Assembly: GCA_965178635.1 (NCBI GenBank)
Contig: CBCXVT010000010.1
Location: forward strand, 62,001 to 126,000
Source: GCA-2733415 sp965178635
GTDB taxonomy: Bacteria > Bacteroidota > Bacteroidia > Flavobacteriales > Flavobacteriaceae
DNA: 64,000 bases
Reading direction: 5' to 3'
Shown here: one piece after another, positions 1 through 8,452 of the stretch
Layout: each line of letters begins with the position of its first letter
Numbering within the stretch: the first letter of the stretch is position 1
Program-made: the position numbers and the translations under genes
Notes under the pieces: generated by a model
The model's input: only the letters and a program-made list of their open reading frames with translations
Told to the model about the DNA's origin: nothing
Databases searched by the model: none

Positions 1-1127
1 TGACCTAATTCATGTAAAATAACATCAGTGCATTCACCATCATCAATACCACCTTCTCCAAAATTCAATTCGCCACCACCATAAGTAGATTGGTCAGCTC
101 CATTATGAGCATGCGGATCAAATTCAACTACACCACCGTTAAATCGTGACACTAAAGTAATACCTAAGGTTTGATTAATATATCTTATACTTTTATCAAC
201 ATGATAGTAAACTTGAGCAGCTTCAAAACCTTGTTCGTTTCTTGTAAAGTGAAAAGCATTTGTTGCTTGAGTAAATAAACCTGTATTTGGGTTTTGTAAT
301 GATGCTATTTCTGCATACTGTCCTCTTAATCTATAATTTCCGCCAGAAAATTCAATGTCCGGAAGATTAACCTGTGTTCTCGCTGCTGTTAATTGAGCTG
401 TATCGGTATCACCTTGTCCATTACCATCAACATAATTTCCTCCATATGCAACTTGGGCAACAGAAAGTGGATCTGGGTCAAAAACCATTGCGGTACCAGT
501 AGCTTGTACTGCAGCAGTGTTGTTACCTGAGGATATTTTATTGTTTTCTTTATTTGAATTTTTCTTTTTTTCTTTATCATGATTGTGATAAAGAGCAATG
601 TCTTTTGAACTTATGATTTGACCAGTTTTTGCATCTACAATTGTTTCCCAATAACCGTTCAAATTTTCTGAGGATGTTTTAATACTATACACTAATTTTG
701 TTTGACCATTTAACGGGTAAACAAATAAACCATCTTCTTTTTTTCTAGTGTGACCTGGATTGTTTAAGTTTTTTACAGTTAAGCTGTAGGCTTCGTCTGC
801 AGTGATAGTGGGGTTAGTATCTATAGTTTCTACATTTTTGTTATAGGCGTTGGCAACATAACTTACATCACCAATAGTATTGATGTGTATAGTTAATTCT
901 GCATTATATACGCGAACATCATTAATCATTTGATAATAACGTAAAGTCTCACCTGAAGGTCCTTTTCTATTGAACAGCATTTTAAAATTGTGCTCAGGTT
1001 GAATGTCTAATTTTTTGGCATTGTTTTTAATCCAGTTTTCTGCAATTTTTTCATTTGGACTTTGGGCTAAAGCCAATTGAGTAAAGCAAAAAGTTGCAAT
1101 AAAAGCATAAAGTAATTTTTGTTTCAT
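1..1127 (-). CDS. Secreted FTP-type zinc metallopeptidase, C-terminus cut by window edge
   Basis: The 375 visible codons encode the N-terminal part of a secreted peptidase. A signal peptide (MKQKLLYAFIATFCFTQLALA, cleaved near residue 21) is followed by a fungalysin/thermolysin-type propeptide (about 25-180, with a PepSY-like strand pattern ending near YWETIVDAKTG) and a Lys/Asn-rich linker. The catalytic domain begins after that, and the last visible residues are ILHELG plus CA, which would complete an HExxH zinc motif. Such gluzincins (M4/M36) are made as inactive zymogens and secreted; in this phylum they often carry a C-terminal T9SS tail, which cannot be seen here. It is transcribed away from fumC and has its own signal for export. 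M36-like is my best guess; the exact family needs the missing half. Confidence 0.8.
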   Translation of the reverse strand, partial: MKQKLLYAFIATFCFTQLALAQSPNEKIAENWIKNNAKKLDIQPEHNFKMLFNRKGPSGETLRYYQMINDVRVYNAELTIHINTIGDVSYVANAYNKNVETIDTNPTITADEAYSLTVKNLNNPGHTRKKEDGLFVYPLNGQTKLVYSIKTSSENLNGYWETIVDAKTGQIISSKDIALYHNHDKEKKKNSNKENNKISSGNNTAAVQATGTAMVFDPDPLSVAQVAYGGNYVDGNGQGDTDTAQLTAARTQVNLPDIEFSGGNYRLRGQYAEIASLQNPNTGLFTQATNAFHFTRNEQGFEAAQVYYHVDKSIRYINQTLGITLVSRFNGGVVEFDPHAHNGADQSTYGGGELNFGEGGIDDGECTDVILHELG

Positions 1128-1172
1128 GTTAGGTAGATTTGTGTTTAAGTTTACTAATATAGGTATAATAAC

Positions 1173-1208
1173 AAAAAAAATCGCAATCCTTAATAAGAAT
1201 TGCGATTT
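1173..1208 (-). terminator. Intrinsic terminator of fumC
   Basis: A 10-bp perfect inverted repeat (AAATCGCAAT / ATTGCGATTT) at 1178-1187 and 1199-1208 is followed, on the minus strand, by a run of eight T. It lies 20 nt past the fumC stop and before the peptidase gene, so it ends fumC transcription. Confidence 0.85.
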
Positions 1209-1228
1209 AAACAAGATGTTGATTTTGA

Positions 1229-2626
1229 CTAAGATAATGATCCCGTCATATCTGCTGGTACAACCCATTGGTCATACTCTTCTTCGGTTACATAGCCTAA
1301 ACGAACAGCTTCTTGACGTAACGTAGTTCCGTTTTCATGAGCTGTATTTGCTATTTCTGCAGCTTTGTAATATCCAATTTTAGTGTTTAATGCAGTAACT
1401 AACATTAAAGAGTTATTTAATAACTCCTCAATTCTTGAGTTATTTGGTTCAATACCTTGTGCGCAATTCACATCAAATGACACGCAAGCATCACCAATTA
1501 ATTGTGCTGATTGTAATAAGTTAGCTGCCATCATAGGTTTAAAAACGTTTAGTTCGTAATGTCCTTGTGTACCACCAATAGTTACAGCAACATCATTACC
1601 CATAACTTGAGCACATACCATTGTAATAGCTTCTGCTTGTGTTGGGTTTACTTTTCCTGGCATAATTGAGCTCCCAGGTTCGTTCGCTGGGATAATAATT
1701 TCACCAATTCCTGAACGTGGTCCTGAAGCCATTAATCTAATATCGTTTGCAATTTTGTTTAATGATACTGATAATTGTTTTAAAGCGCCATGTGTTTCTA
1801 CAATAGCATCATGAGCAGCTAAAGCTTCAAATTTATTTTCAGCGGTTACAAATGGTAATCCTGTGAATTCAGCAATATATTTTGCAACTAAAACATCGTA
1901 ACCTTTAGGGGTGTTCAATCCAGTTCCTACGGCAGTACCACCTAAAGCTAGTTCGCTTAAATGTGCTAAAGTGTTTTTTAAAGCTTTTAATCCGTGGTTT
2001 AATTGTGATACATACCCTGAAAACTCTTGTCCTAATGTTAAAGGTGTAGCGTCCATTAAATGTGTACGACCAATTTTTACTATATCTTTAAAAGCTTCTG
2101 ATTTAGCTTGTAAAGTATCTCTTAATTGTTCAACGCCAGGAATTGTAACTTCCATGATTTTTTTATAAGCTGCAATATGCATTCCAGTAGGGAAGGTGTC
2201 ATTTGATGATTGTGACTTATTAACATCATCATTTGGAGAAATTACTTTTTCTCCTTCACCAATTACTTTTCCTGCTAATTGTTGAGCCCTGTGAGAAATT
2301 ACCTCATTACAATTCATGTTAGATTGTGTTCCAGAACCTGTTTGCCAGATAACTAAAGGAAATTGATCATCGTGTTTTTGATCTAAAATTTCATCACAAA
2401 CCGCAGCAATTAAATCTCTTTTTTCTGTAGATAACACTCCTAAGTCACAGTTTGTATAAGCTGCTGCCTTTTTTAAGTAAGCAAAACCATAAACTATTTC
2501 TAAAGGCATTGAAGCAGTAGCTCCAATTTTAAAGTTGTTTCTTGAGCGCTCTGTTTGTGCCCCCCATAATTTGTCTGCGGGTACTTTTACGTCTCCTATA
2601 GTGTCTTTTTCAATTCTGTATTTCAT
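1229..2626 (-). CDS. fumC: Fumarate hydratase class II
   Basis: Class II fumarase of 465 residues, the usual length, which reversibly hydrates fumarate to L-malate in the cytosolic TCA cycle without an Fe-S cluster. The family signature GSSIMPGKVNPTQ is at residues 318-330 and contains the catalytic serine loop; GRTHLMDATP (186-195) supplies the substrate-binding Thr-His, and TGSGTQSNMN near residue 96 is the other conserved active-site segment. The ATG at 2626 aligns with the family start. It is monocistronic: a good promoter lies upstream and a strong terminator follows. Nothing unusual. Confidence 0.97.
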   Translation of the reverse strand: MKYRIEKDTIGDVKVPADKLWGAQTERSRNNFKIGATASMPLEIVYGFAYLKKAAAYTNCDLGVLSTEKRDLIAAVCDEILDQKHDDQFPLVIWQTGSGTQSNMNCNEVISHRAQQLAGKVIGEGEKVISPNDDVNKSQSSNDTFPTGMHIAAYKKIMEVTIPGVEQLRDTLQAKSEAFKDIVKIGRTHLMDATPLTLGQEFSGYVSQLNHGLKALKNTLAHLSELALGGTAVGTGLNTPKGYDVLVAKYIAEFTGLPFVTAENKFEALAAHDAIVETHGALKQLSVSLNKIANDIRLMASGPRSGIGEIIIPANEPGSSIMPGKVNPTQAEAITMVCAQVMGNDVAVTIGGTQGHYELNVFKPMMAANLLQSAQLIGDACVSFDVNCAQGIEPNNSRIEELLNNSLMLVTALNTKIGYYKAAEIANTAHENGTTLRQEAVRLGYVTEEEYDQWVVPADMTGSLS

Positions 2627-2658
2627 GATATATATGCTGTGTTTTTATTCAATACTGG

Positions 2659-2685
2659 CAAATTTAAGTATTTATTTTTGTACAA
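2659..2685 (-). promoter_or_regulatory. Putative fumC promoter
   Basis: On the minus strand TTG (2683-2685) and TAAATTTG (2659-2666) are separated by 16 bp. The second is a perfect match to the Bacteroidota -7 element TAnnTTTG and lies 32 nt before the fumC ATG. The spacing is slightly short of the usual 17-23. Confidence 0.6.
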
Positions 2686-2728
2686 AATAGAATTGTTCTT
2701 TTTTGTTAATAAATTTGATTTTTGATGC

Positions 2729-2758
2729 TTGGGTTTTGAATATTATCTTTTATATTTG
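2729..2758 (+). promoter_or_regulatory. Promoter of the 55-residue membrane protein
   Basis: TTG at 2729-2731 and TATATTTG at 2751-2758 are spaced by 19 bp, an exact match to the Flavobacteriaceae consensus TTG-N17-23-TAnnTTTG. The ATG follows 26 nt later. This supports the short open reading frame downstream being expressed. Confidence 0.75.
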
Positions 2759-2784
2759 ACCCGAATTCAAATTTTCCGGAAATT

Positions 2785-2952
2785 ATGTTTGATTTTGATC
2801 AATACTTAGGTTTTTTAGCGTTTTTAACTATTCTAACAATAGGGTTCTGGTTGCTAATTTTTTTAGCAACATTTGTAGTTCCTTATTGGATTGGAGGGTC
2901 TTTAATGGAAAGATTAAAGGAGCTTAAAGAAGAAAGAGCAGCTAAAGAATAG
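2785..2952 (+). CDS. Small single-span membrane protein (55 aa), unknown function
   Basis: A 55-residue frame that is easy to miss: MFDFDQYLGFLAFL..., one long hydrophobic stretch (about residues 8-38, possibly one long or two tight membrane passes around FWLLIFLATFVVPYWIGG) and a charged Lys/Glu-rich tail (MERLKELKEERAAKE) that is probably cytoplasmic and helical. A consensus promoter precedes it and a strong hairpin terminator follows within 20 nt, so it forms a complete transcription unit between divergent fumC and the convergent receptor gene. I do not recognise a family. The codon choice resembles that of its neighbours. Confidence 0.75.
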   Translation: MFDFDQYLGFLAFLTILTIGFWLLIFLATFVVPYWIGGSLMERLKELKEERAAKE

Positions 2953-2970
2953 TAATTAAAATATTACGAC

Positions 2971-3006
2971 AAAAAAAGAGGGAACTAATTAGTTCCCTCT
3001 TTTTTG
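2971..3006. terminator. Bidirectional terminator
   Basis: AAGAGGGAACTAATTAGTTCCCTCTT is a near-perfect palindrome flanked by A-run and T-run. It sits between the 55-residue protein gene (+) and the TonB-type receptor gene (-) and can stop both. Confidence 0.9.
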
Positions 3007-5418
3007 TTAAAATCCACCTTCACCACCTCCGTTATCATTTCGTTGGCCTTGACTTCTTTTTTTCTTTTGATTCAGCCTGTATGTAAAGTTCAAACGAATC
3101 TGACGTTCTCGCCATTGAAACTCACTGTAGCTATTAGTTACACCATCGATGAACGTGTCAGAAATTCTTTTCCTAGAGTTGAACAAATCACTTACATTTA
3201 AAGAAAGAGTTCCGTTATCCTTTAAGATATCTTTACTAAAGGCAAGATTTACACTGGCAATCCCTTTTCGGGTGCTTTGAAAATCATCTCGTGGTCCTCT
3301 GTAGTTGAATGTTGTTTGCCAATCAATTTTAGCAGGTAATTTCACTCTCGAATTTAAACGTGTAGACCAACTATTTGTTTCTGAATCTGGGACAACATTT
3401 TTACCATCAGAAGTTATTCTGAAGAAGTTGAAATTACTATTTAATTTCCACCATTTAAATGGACTATAGTTGAGGGAGAACTCTAAACCGAAACGGTCTT
3501 CAGAAGCAATATTTTTTGGAGACGTTCTTGTAATTGTAGGGTCGTCTGCATCAGCTGCTCTTACAAACTGAAAAACATCAGTAGAATAGTTATAATAAAC
3601 AGATGTGTTAAAGGTTAACTTATCCCATTTTTTCAAGTAACCTAAATCAACACCGTTAGAGTATGAAGGGTCTAAATCTGGGTTCCCTTGAAAGATATTG
3701 TTTTCACTTGCTCTTGATGGAAATGGATTAATAAACCAAGATCTCGGGCGTCTTACACGTCTGTTATATCCTAGTGTTAGGGTTTCATCTTCGTTTATCT
3801 CGTAAGCTAAATTTAATGTAGGGAATAGTTCTGTATAGTTCTTTTTTGCATCTAAATCTGTACCATGTACTTTAACAGTAATATCTGAGATTTCCATACG
3901 TAAGCCTAAGAGTGCCGAAAATTTACCAAATTTATTTCCGTATTGAGAGTATAGCGCATGAACATGTTCGTCGTAAATAAATAGGTTAGACACATCTTGA
4001 TCAATTTCAAATTCACCTGGAGAAGCTACTGGATCTGTTTCTCTTTTTAATACATAATCAGTTTCCTGATTACTCATATTACTTCTAAAACCGGCCTCAA
4101 ATTGTGCATTTTCTCCTAAAGGTAACACGTAGTCACCTTGAATTAAATAGCGTTTTTGATCTTCTAAATTAGATGTTTTCTCAATAGTGTCGTTTACAAT
4201 TGATGGAAACGTTTGTCTACCTGTAATAGTTGCTAATTCATCGTCATTTGAATCTTCATATTTAAAATCGAATGTTAATTTGTGTCCAGATGTTTTAAAT
4301 TTCTGAGTGAAATTAAAATTGAATTCTACTTGCTCATCAGCTTCATTTTCCAATTCGTTACGCTTTTTATAAGCTTCTTCATTGTGGTTGATGTCTTGAG
4401 TGCTCATGCGAATTCCGGTGTCGGTAGTTCTATCTGAATCACGATATAAAATGCTTCCCATAAGTGATGCGTTATCTGTTAGAAAATATTCTAAACCAAA
4501 ACGCGAATTGAAGTCTTTACGCTCTCTATCATAGGTTCTATTTTCAATTTGAAAACGACCACTAGAGTTGTTTTGTAAGTATTCATTTTTAAAATAGGCG
4601 TTACCAGGAGAGTCACTATAATTATAGCCTATAGTTGTAAAATAATTAACTTTATTGGTTCTGTAATTCAGGTTAGTTGAAGCTCCGAAGTTTGTTGGAA
4701 TACCAGTATTTAGAGTAAATGACCCATTAAAGCCAAGGGCTTTTCCTTTACGTAATACGATATTTAAAATTCCGGCAGTTCCTTCAGCGTCATAACGTGC
4801 AGATGGAGATGTGATAACTTCTACTTTCTGTATTGCATCTGCTGGTAATTGCTTTAATGCATCTGCACCACTAGCAAAAGTTGATGGTTTTCCATTGATT
4901 AGAATACGTACATTTTCATTTCCTCTCAAAGACACTGCGCCTTCAATGTCTACAGTAACTGAGGGAACATTTGCTAATACATCTGCTGCGGTTCCACCTT
5001 TTACAGTCATGTCTTTCCCAACATTATAGATTTTTTTATCTAATCGGATTTCTACTGTACTTTTTTCTGCAATAATTTCAACAGCGTCTAAATTATTTGA
5101 ATCTGTTATTAAAGAGATCGTGCCAAGATTTGTATCAGATGAAATATTTTTGCTTTTGAATACAACAGGTTCAAAACCTAAAAACTCAATTGAAATTTCG
5201 TAAATCCCTTTTTTTACTTTAATTGAAAAATCACCATTTTCAGTAGTAATCCCGCCAGTAACTGTTCCGTTTGTTTCATTTTTCAAAACAACAGTTGCGT
5301 ATTCTAAAGGTTGATTAGTGTCTTTGTCAAGAACTTTACCTGTAATTTTATGTTGAGAAAAGGTTAATACTGTTCCTAATAAAAATAGTGTAATAGCTAA
5401 CCTGATGGTGTGTTTCAT
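3007..5418 (-). CDS. TonB-dependent receptor-like outer-membrane beta-barrel protein
   Basis: An 803-residue outer-membrane protein. A signal peptide (MKHTIRLAITLFLLGTVLTFS) is followed by a carboxypeptidase-regulatory-like domain (KITGKVLDKDTNQPLEYATV onward, residues 24-110), a plug domain (about 115-225, ending with AEGTAGILNIVLRKG) and a long barrel of the OMP_b-brl_3 kind. The tail is Gln/Asn/Gly-rich (RSQGQRNDNGGGEGGF) instead of the usual aromatic end. Substrate unknown: no SusD-like partner, siderophore gene or regulator sits beside it, so a peptide, metal or glycan role cannot be assigned. It is downstream of nothing obvious and ends at a shared terminator. Confidence 0.88.
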   Translation of the reverse strand: MKHTIRLAITLFLLGTVLTFSQHKITGKVLDKDTNQPLEYATVVLKNETNGTVTGGITTENGDFSIKVKKGIYEISIEFLGFEPVVFKSKNISSDTNLGTISLITDSNNLDAVEIIAEKSTVEIRLDKKIYNVGKDMTVKGGTAADVLANVPSVTVDIEGAVSLRGNENVRILINGKPSTFASGADALKQLPADAIQKVEVITSPSARYDAEGTAGILNIVLRKGKALGFNGSFTLNTGIPTNFGASTNLNYRTNKVNYFTTIGYNYSDSPGNAYFKNEYLQNNSSGRFQIENRTYDRERKDFNSRFGLEYFLTDNASLMGSILYRDSDRTTDTGIRMSTQDINHNEEAYKKRNELENEADEQVEFNFNFTQKFKTSGHKLTFDFKYEDSNDDELATITGRQTFPSIVNDTIEKTSNLEDQKRYLIQGDYVLPLGENAQFEAGFRSNMSNQETDYVLKRETDPVASPGEFEIDQDVSNLFIYDEHVHALYSQYGNKFGKFSALLGLRMEISDITVKVHGTDLDAKKNYTELFPTLNLAYEINEDETLTLGYNRRVRRPRSWFINPFPSRASENNIFQGNPDLDPSYSNGVDLGYLKKWDKLTFNTSVYYNYSTDVFQFVRAADADDPTITRTSPKNIASEDRFGLEFSLNYSPFKWWKLNSNFNFFRITSDGKNVVPDSETNSWSTRLNSRVKLPAKIDWQTTFNYRGPRDDFQSTRKGIASVNLAFSKDILKDNGTLSLNVSDLFNSRKRISDTFIDGVTNSYSEFQWRERQIRLNFTYRLNQKKKRSQGQRNDNGGGEGGF

Positions 5419-5493
5419 GTGTGTGAATTTGAAACAACTAAATTACAAATACAACTATTGTTATTAGTTAAATGTGTGTTAAAGAACTTAGAC

Positions 5494-5835
5494 TTAAATA
5501 ATGTCTAAAATCTTCTCTGTTGGTCTACCAATAACCGCTTTATTACCGTTAATAACGATAGGTCGCTCAATTAGTTTTGGGTTTTCAATCATTGCAGAAA
5601 TCACATCGGAATCACTTAGGATTTTACCTTTAAAGTTCTCTTTCCAAATGGCTTCGTTTTTTCTAACAAGTTCAATAGGAGTGATGCCTAATAAATCAAT
5701 TATGTGTTGTAACTGTTCAAGGTTAGGTGGAGTGTTTAAATATTTAACAATTTCAAATTCTTTTCCTGAGTTTTCTAATAATTCTACGCCGCAACGTGAT
5801 TTACTACAACGGTTGTTATGGTATATTTTTATCAT
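5494..5835 (-). CDS. ArsC/Spx-family thioredoxin-fold reductase
   Basis: A 113-residue protein of the glutaredoxin-coupled arsenate reductase family. The N-terminal IYHNNRCSKSR places the reactive cysteine at residue 10 with the conserved Arg four residues later; LIERPIVINGNKAVIGRP (near 88-106) supplies the two other family arginines. Length is normal. It starts 2 nt after prfB ends, so the two are cotranscribed. There is no arsenite pump, arsR or ACR3 gene here, so an arsenic role is not supported by context; many flavobacterial homologues are housekeeping redox proteins. Confidence 0.85.
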   Translation of the reverse strand: MIKIYHNNRCSKSRCGVELLENSGKEFEIVKYLNTPPNLEQLQHIIDLLGITPIELVRKNEAIWKENFKGKILSDSDVISAMIENPKLIERPIVINGNKAVIGRPTEKILDII

Positions 5836-5836
5836 T

Positions 5837-6949
5837 CTATAGTGTATTTGTGTCGGTTTCTTGTTGTTGTCCTGTAGCCATTAAATAGGCTTTTAAAAAG
5901 CTGTCAATTTTTCCGTTCATAACTGCGTCTACATTCCCGGTTTCATGAGCTGTTCTGACGTCTTTTACCAGTTTATAAGGATGCATAACGTAGTTTCTGA
6001 TTTGACTACCCCATTCAATTTTCATTTTACCGTCTTCAATTGTTGTGCGCGCTTCTTGTTGTTTTTTTAATTCAATTTCATACAATTGCGATTTTAACAT
6101 CTGCATTGCTCGTGTTCGGTTATCTTGTTGTGAACGGGTTTCTGAGCACGAAATTTGAATCCCAGATGGTTTATGGGTCAGTTGAACTTTTGTTTCAACC
6201 TTATTTACGTTTTGCCCTCCAGCACCACTTGAACGGGAAGTAATTACTTCTATGTCAGCTGGATTAATATTTATTTCAATAGTGTCATCTACAGATGGAT
6301 AAACGTATACAGAAGCAAAACTAGTATGACGTTTGGCATTACTATCAAATGGAGAAATACGCACCAAGCGGTGTACACCATTTTCACCTTTTAACCATCC
6401 GAATGCAAAATCGCCTTCAATTTCAATAGTTACAGTTTTTACTCCTGCAACATCACCAGCTTGGTAGTTTAATTCTTTTGTTTTGAAGCCTTGATCTTCG
6501 CAATACATTAAGTACATTCTTAATAGCATTTCTGCCCAGTCGCAACTTTCAGTCCCACCTGCCCCAGCTGTAATTTGTAATACAGCACTTAGAGAATCAC
6601 CTTCTTCCGAAAGCATGTTTTTAAACTCTAAATCTTCTATTTGTGTGCTTGCTTTTGTGTAAAGTGCTGTAACTTCGGTTTCATCAATTTCTCCTTCATT
6701 ATAAAACTCAATGAGGACTTGTAGTTCATCAATTAAATTAGATGCTTTGTTATAATCAGAAACCCATTTCTTCTGAACACGTAATTGTTTCATAACTATT
6801 TCCGCTTCTTTGGGGTTGTTCCAAAAGTTTGGGTCGAAGGTTTTTTCTTCTTCGTTAGCGATTTCAATTTTTTTAGCATCAATATTAAGATATCTTTTCA
6901 GCGCATTTAAACGTTCAATAATGTCTTTGTTTTGTTCTGATGATATCAT
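5837..6949 (-). CDS. prfB: Peptide chain release factor 2
   Basis: RF2, 370 residues, ends translation at UGA and UAA. The stop-codon-reading tripeptide SPF is at 199-201 and the peptidyl-hydrolysis motif GGQ at 244-246, inside SGAGGQNVNKVETK. The frame is continuous: where E. coli has the in-frame UGA and +1 slip (after L25), this gene reads R-Y-L-N-I-D-A-K-K with no stop, so the self-regulating recoding site is absent. The gene heads a two-gene unit with the ArsC-like gene. The ATG at 6949 gives the expected N-terminal helix. Confidence 0.97.
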   Translation of the reverse strand: MISSEQNKDIIERLNALKRYLNIDAKKIEIANEEEKTFDPNFWNNPKEAEIVMKQLRVQKKWVSDYNKASNLIDELQVLIEFYNEGEIDETEVTALYTKASTQIEDLEFKNMLSEEGDSLSAVLQITAGAGGTESCDWAEMLLRMYLMYCEDQGFKTKELNYQAGDVAGVKTVTIEIEGDFAFGWLKGENGVHRLVRISPFDSNAKRHTSFASVYVYPSVDDTIEININPADIEVITSRSSGAGGQNVNKVETKVQLTHKPSGIQISCSETRSQQDNRTRAMQMLKSQLYEIELKKQQEARTTIEDGKMKIEWGSQIRNYVMHPYKLVKDVRTAHETGNVDAVMNGKIDSFLKAYLMATGQQQETDTNTL

Positions 6950-6971
6950 ATAATTGTTTACTTTTATTCCA

Positions 6972-6979
6972 CAAAAATA
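6972..6979 (-). promoter_or_regulatory. Putative -7 element for prfB
   Basis: On the minus strand TATTTTTG fits TAnnTTTG and lies 22 nt before the prfB ATG. No TTG is visible at the usual distance upstream, so support is partial. Confidence 0.45.
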
Positions 6980-6997
6980 GAATTTTTAAAGTTGAAT

Positions 6998-8017
6998 ATG
7001 GAAATAAATTTAATAAGTGATACGGTTACACGTCCATCTAAGGAAATGTTAGCGAAAATGATGGTTGCAAAAGTGGGTGATGATGTGTTTGGAGATGACC
7101 CTACAGTAAATGAATTACAAGATAAAGTAGCGAAATTATTTGGTATGGAAGCTGCACTATTTTTTCCTTCAGGAACAATGGCTAACCAAGCGGCAATTAA
7201 ATTGCACACACATCCTGGAGATAAAATGTATTGCGATAAGTTTGCTCATGTGTACAACTTTGAAGGTGGAGGAGCGGCATTTAATTCTGGAGTAACTTGT
7301 AGCTTGCTAGATGGAGATAGAGGAATGTTTACTGCAGAGCAATTGCAAGAGGCAATGACTCCAAAAGACAATATACATTTGGCTTTATCAAGTTTAGTGT
7401 GTATTGAAAACACAACTAACAAAGGCGGTGGAGCGTGTTGGGATTTTGAAGAATTGCAAAAAATTAGAACTGTTTGTGATGAAAATAACTTGAGCTTTCA
7501 TTTAGATGGTGCACGATTATTTAATGCGCTTGTTGTAAAAGGAGAAACACCAAAACAGTATGGTGAGTTGTTTGATACTATTTCTATTTGTTTGTCAAAA
7601 GGACTTGGAGCTCCAGTAGGTTCTGTTTTGATTGGTAGTAAAGCAGATATGGAAAAAGCGTTGCGAATAAGAAAGCTATTTGGTGGAGGAATGCGTCAAG
7701 CAGGTTATTTAGCGGAAGCTGCTATTTATGCACTAGATAACAACGTAAAACGTTTAGCTGACGATCATAACAAAGCTAAGGAGTTAGGTGAGGTATTAGC
7801 AAATTGTGCTTTTGTAAAACGTGTTGAACCTATTGAGACTAACATTGTTATTTTCTATATAAATGAAGGTATAAGTGAAGATGACTTTATTGTGAAGATG
7901 AAAGCTAATAATGTATTGCTAATTAGTATGGGAGGTGGTAAGTTGCGTATGGTAACGCATTTAGATTATACTAATGAAATGCACCAATCTTGTATGCAAG
8001 TTTTGAAATCGTTTTAA
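6998..8017 (+). CDS. ltaE: Low-specificity L-threonine aldolase
   Basis: A PLP enzyme of 339 residues that cleaves L-threonine/allo-threonine to glycine and acetaldehyde. Fold-type I features are visible: FPSGTMANQ for the phosphate loop, LDGARLFNA (169-177) with the PLP-contacting Asp, and SICLSKGLGAPVGS with the Schiff-base lysine K201. The ATG at 6998 starts directly at the family N-terminus (MEINLISDTVTRPS); an in-frame TTG two codons upstream is a less likely start. It diverges from prfB, with only 48 nt between the two start codons, and ends at a strong terminator shared with ebfC. Confidence 0.95.
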   Translation: MEINLISDTVTRPSKEMLAKMMVAKVGDDVFGDDPTVNELQDKVAKLFGMEAALFFPSGTMANQAAIKLHTHPGDKMYCDKFAHVYNFEGGGAAFNSGVTCSLLDGDRGMFTAEQLQEAMTPKDNIHLALSSLVCIENTTNKGGGACWDFEELQKIRTVCDENNLSFHLDGARLFNALVVKGETPKQYGELFDTISICLSKGLGAPVGSVLIGSKADMEKALRIRKLFGGGMRQAGYLAEAAIYALDNNVKRLADDHNKAKELGEVLANCAFVKRVEPIETNIVIFYINEGISEDDFIVKMKANNVLLISMGGGKLRMVTHLDYTNEMHQSCMQVLKSF

Positions 8018-8031
8018 GGTATTTATAAAAA

Positions 8032-8063
8032 CAAAAAGGGCTGCAAAATGCAGCCCTTTTTGT
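8032..8063. terminator. Bidirectional terminator
   Basis: AAAAAGGGCTGCAAAATGCAGCCCTTTTT forms an 11-12 bp stem with A and T runs on either side, between convergent ltaE and ebfC. Confidence 0.9.
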
Positions 8064-8387
8064 TTAAAACAGATTATCCATGCCAGGTATGTTTGGCATA
8101 CCTTCTTTGGCAACGGCACCAAGTTCTGCTTCATTAAGATCTGAAGCTTTTTTAATGGCTTTGTTTAAAACCATAATTAAATAGTCTTCCAATTGCTCTT
8201 TGTCTTTAAGTAAGGCATCATCAATAGAAATATTTTTTAATTCTCTATTTGCCGTTAATGTTACTTTTAATAAGTTGTCAGAGCTGTTTTCGTCTATCAA
8301 TACGCTGTTTAAACGTTGTTTTGTTGCTTCTACTTTGGCTTGGGTTTCTTTTAATTTTCCCATCATACCCATTAAATCTCCAAACAT
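8064..8387 (-). CDS. ebfC: YbaB/EbfC nucleoid-associated protein
   Basis: A 107-residue member of the small dimeric DNA-binding YbaB/EbfC family (usual 100-110). MFGDLMGMMGKLKETQAKVE is the typical Met-rich N-terminal coiled helix, and the central VTLTANRELKNISID strand is the conserved beta segment. In other bacteria the gene is often next to dnaX or recR; here it stands alone, convergent with ltaE and divergent from the S9 peptidase gene. Confidence 0.9.
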   Translation of the reverse strand: MFGDLMGMMGKLKETQAKVEATKQRLNSVLIDENSSDNLLKVTLTANRELKNISIDDALLKDKEQLEDYLIMVLNKAIKKASDLNEAELGAVAKEGMPNIPGMDNLF

Positions 8388-8452
8388 TTTTGTCAGTTTT
8401 TAGTATTAGTAAATAGTTTTCGTATTTTTAAAGGTCGAAAATACTAAATAAA

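Noticed and set aside
1911..2168. Open frame on the strand opposite fumC
   Set aside because: Antisense shadow of a well-conserved enzyme gene; no promoter or family match. The same holds for the opposite-strand frames in clpC, gyrA and the Asp-box gene.
5494..5835. Arsenic resistance locus
   Set aside because: Only an ArsC-like protein is present, coupled to prfB; no arsB/acr3, arsR or arsA.
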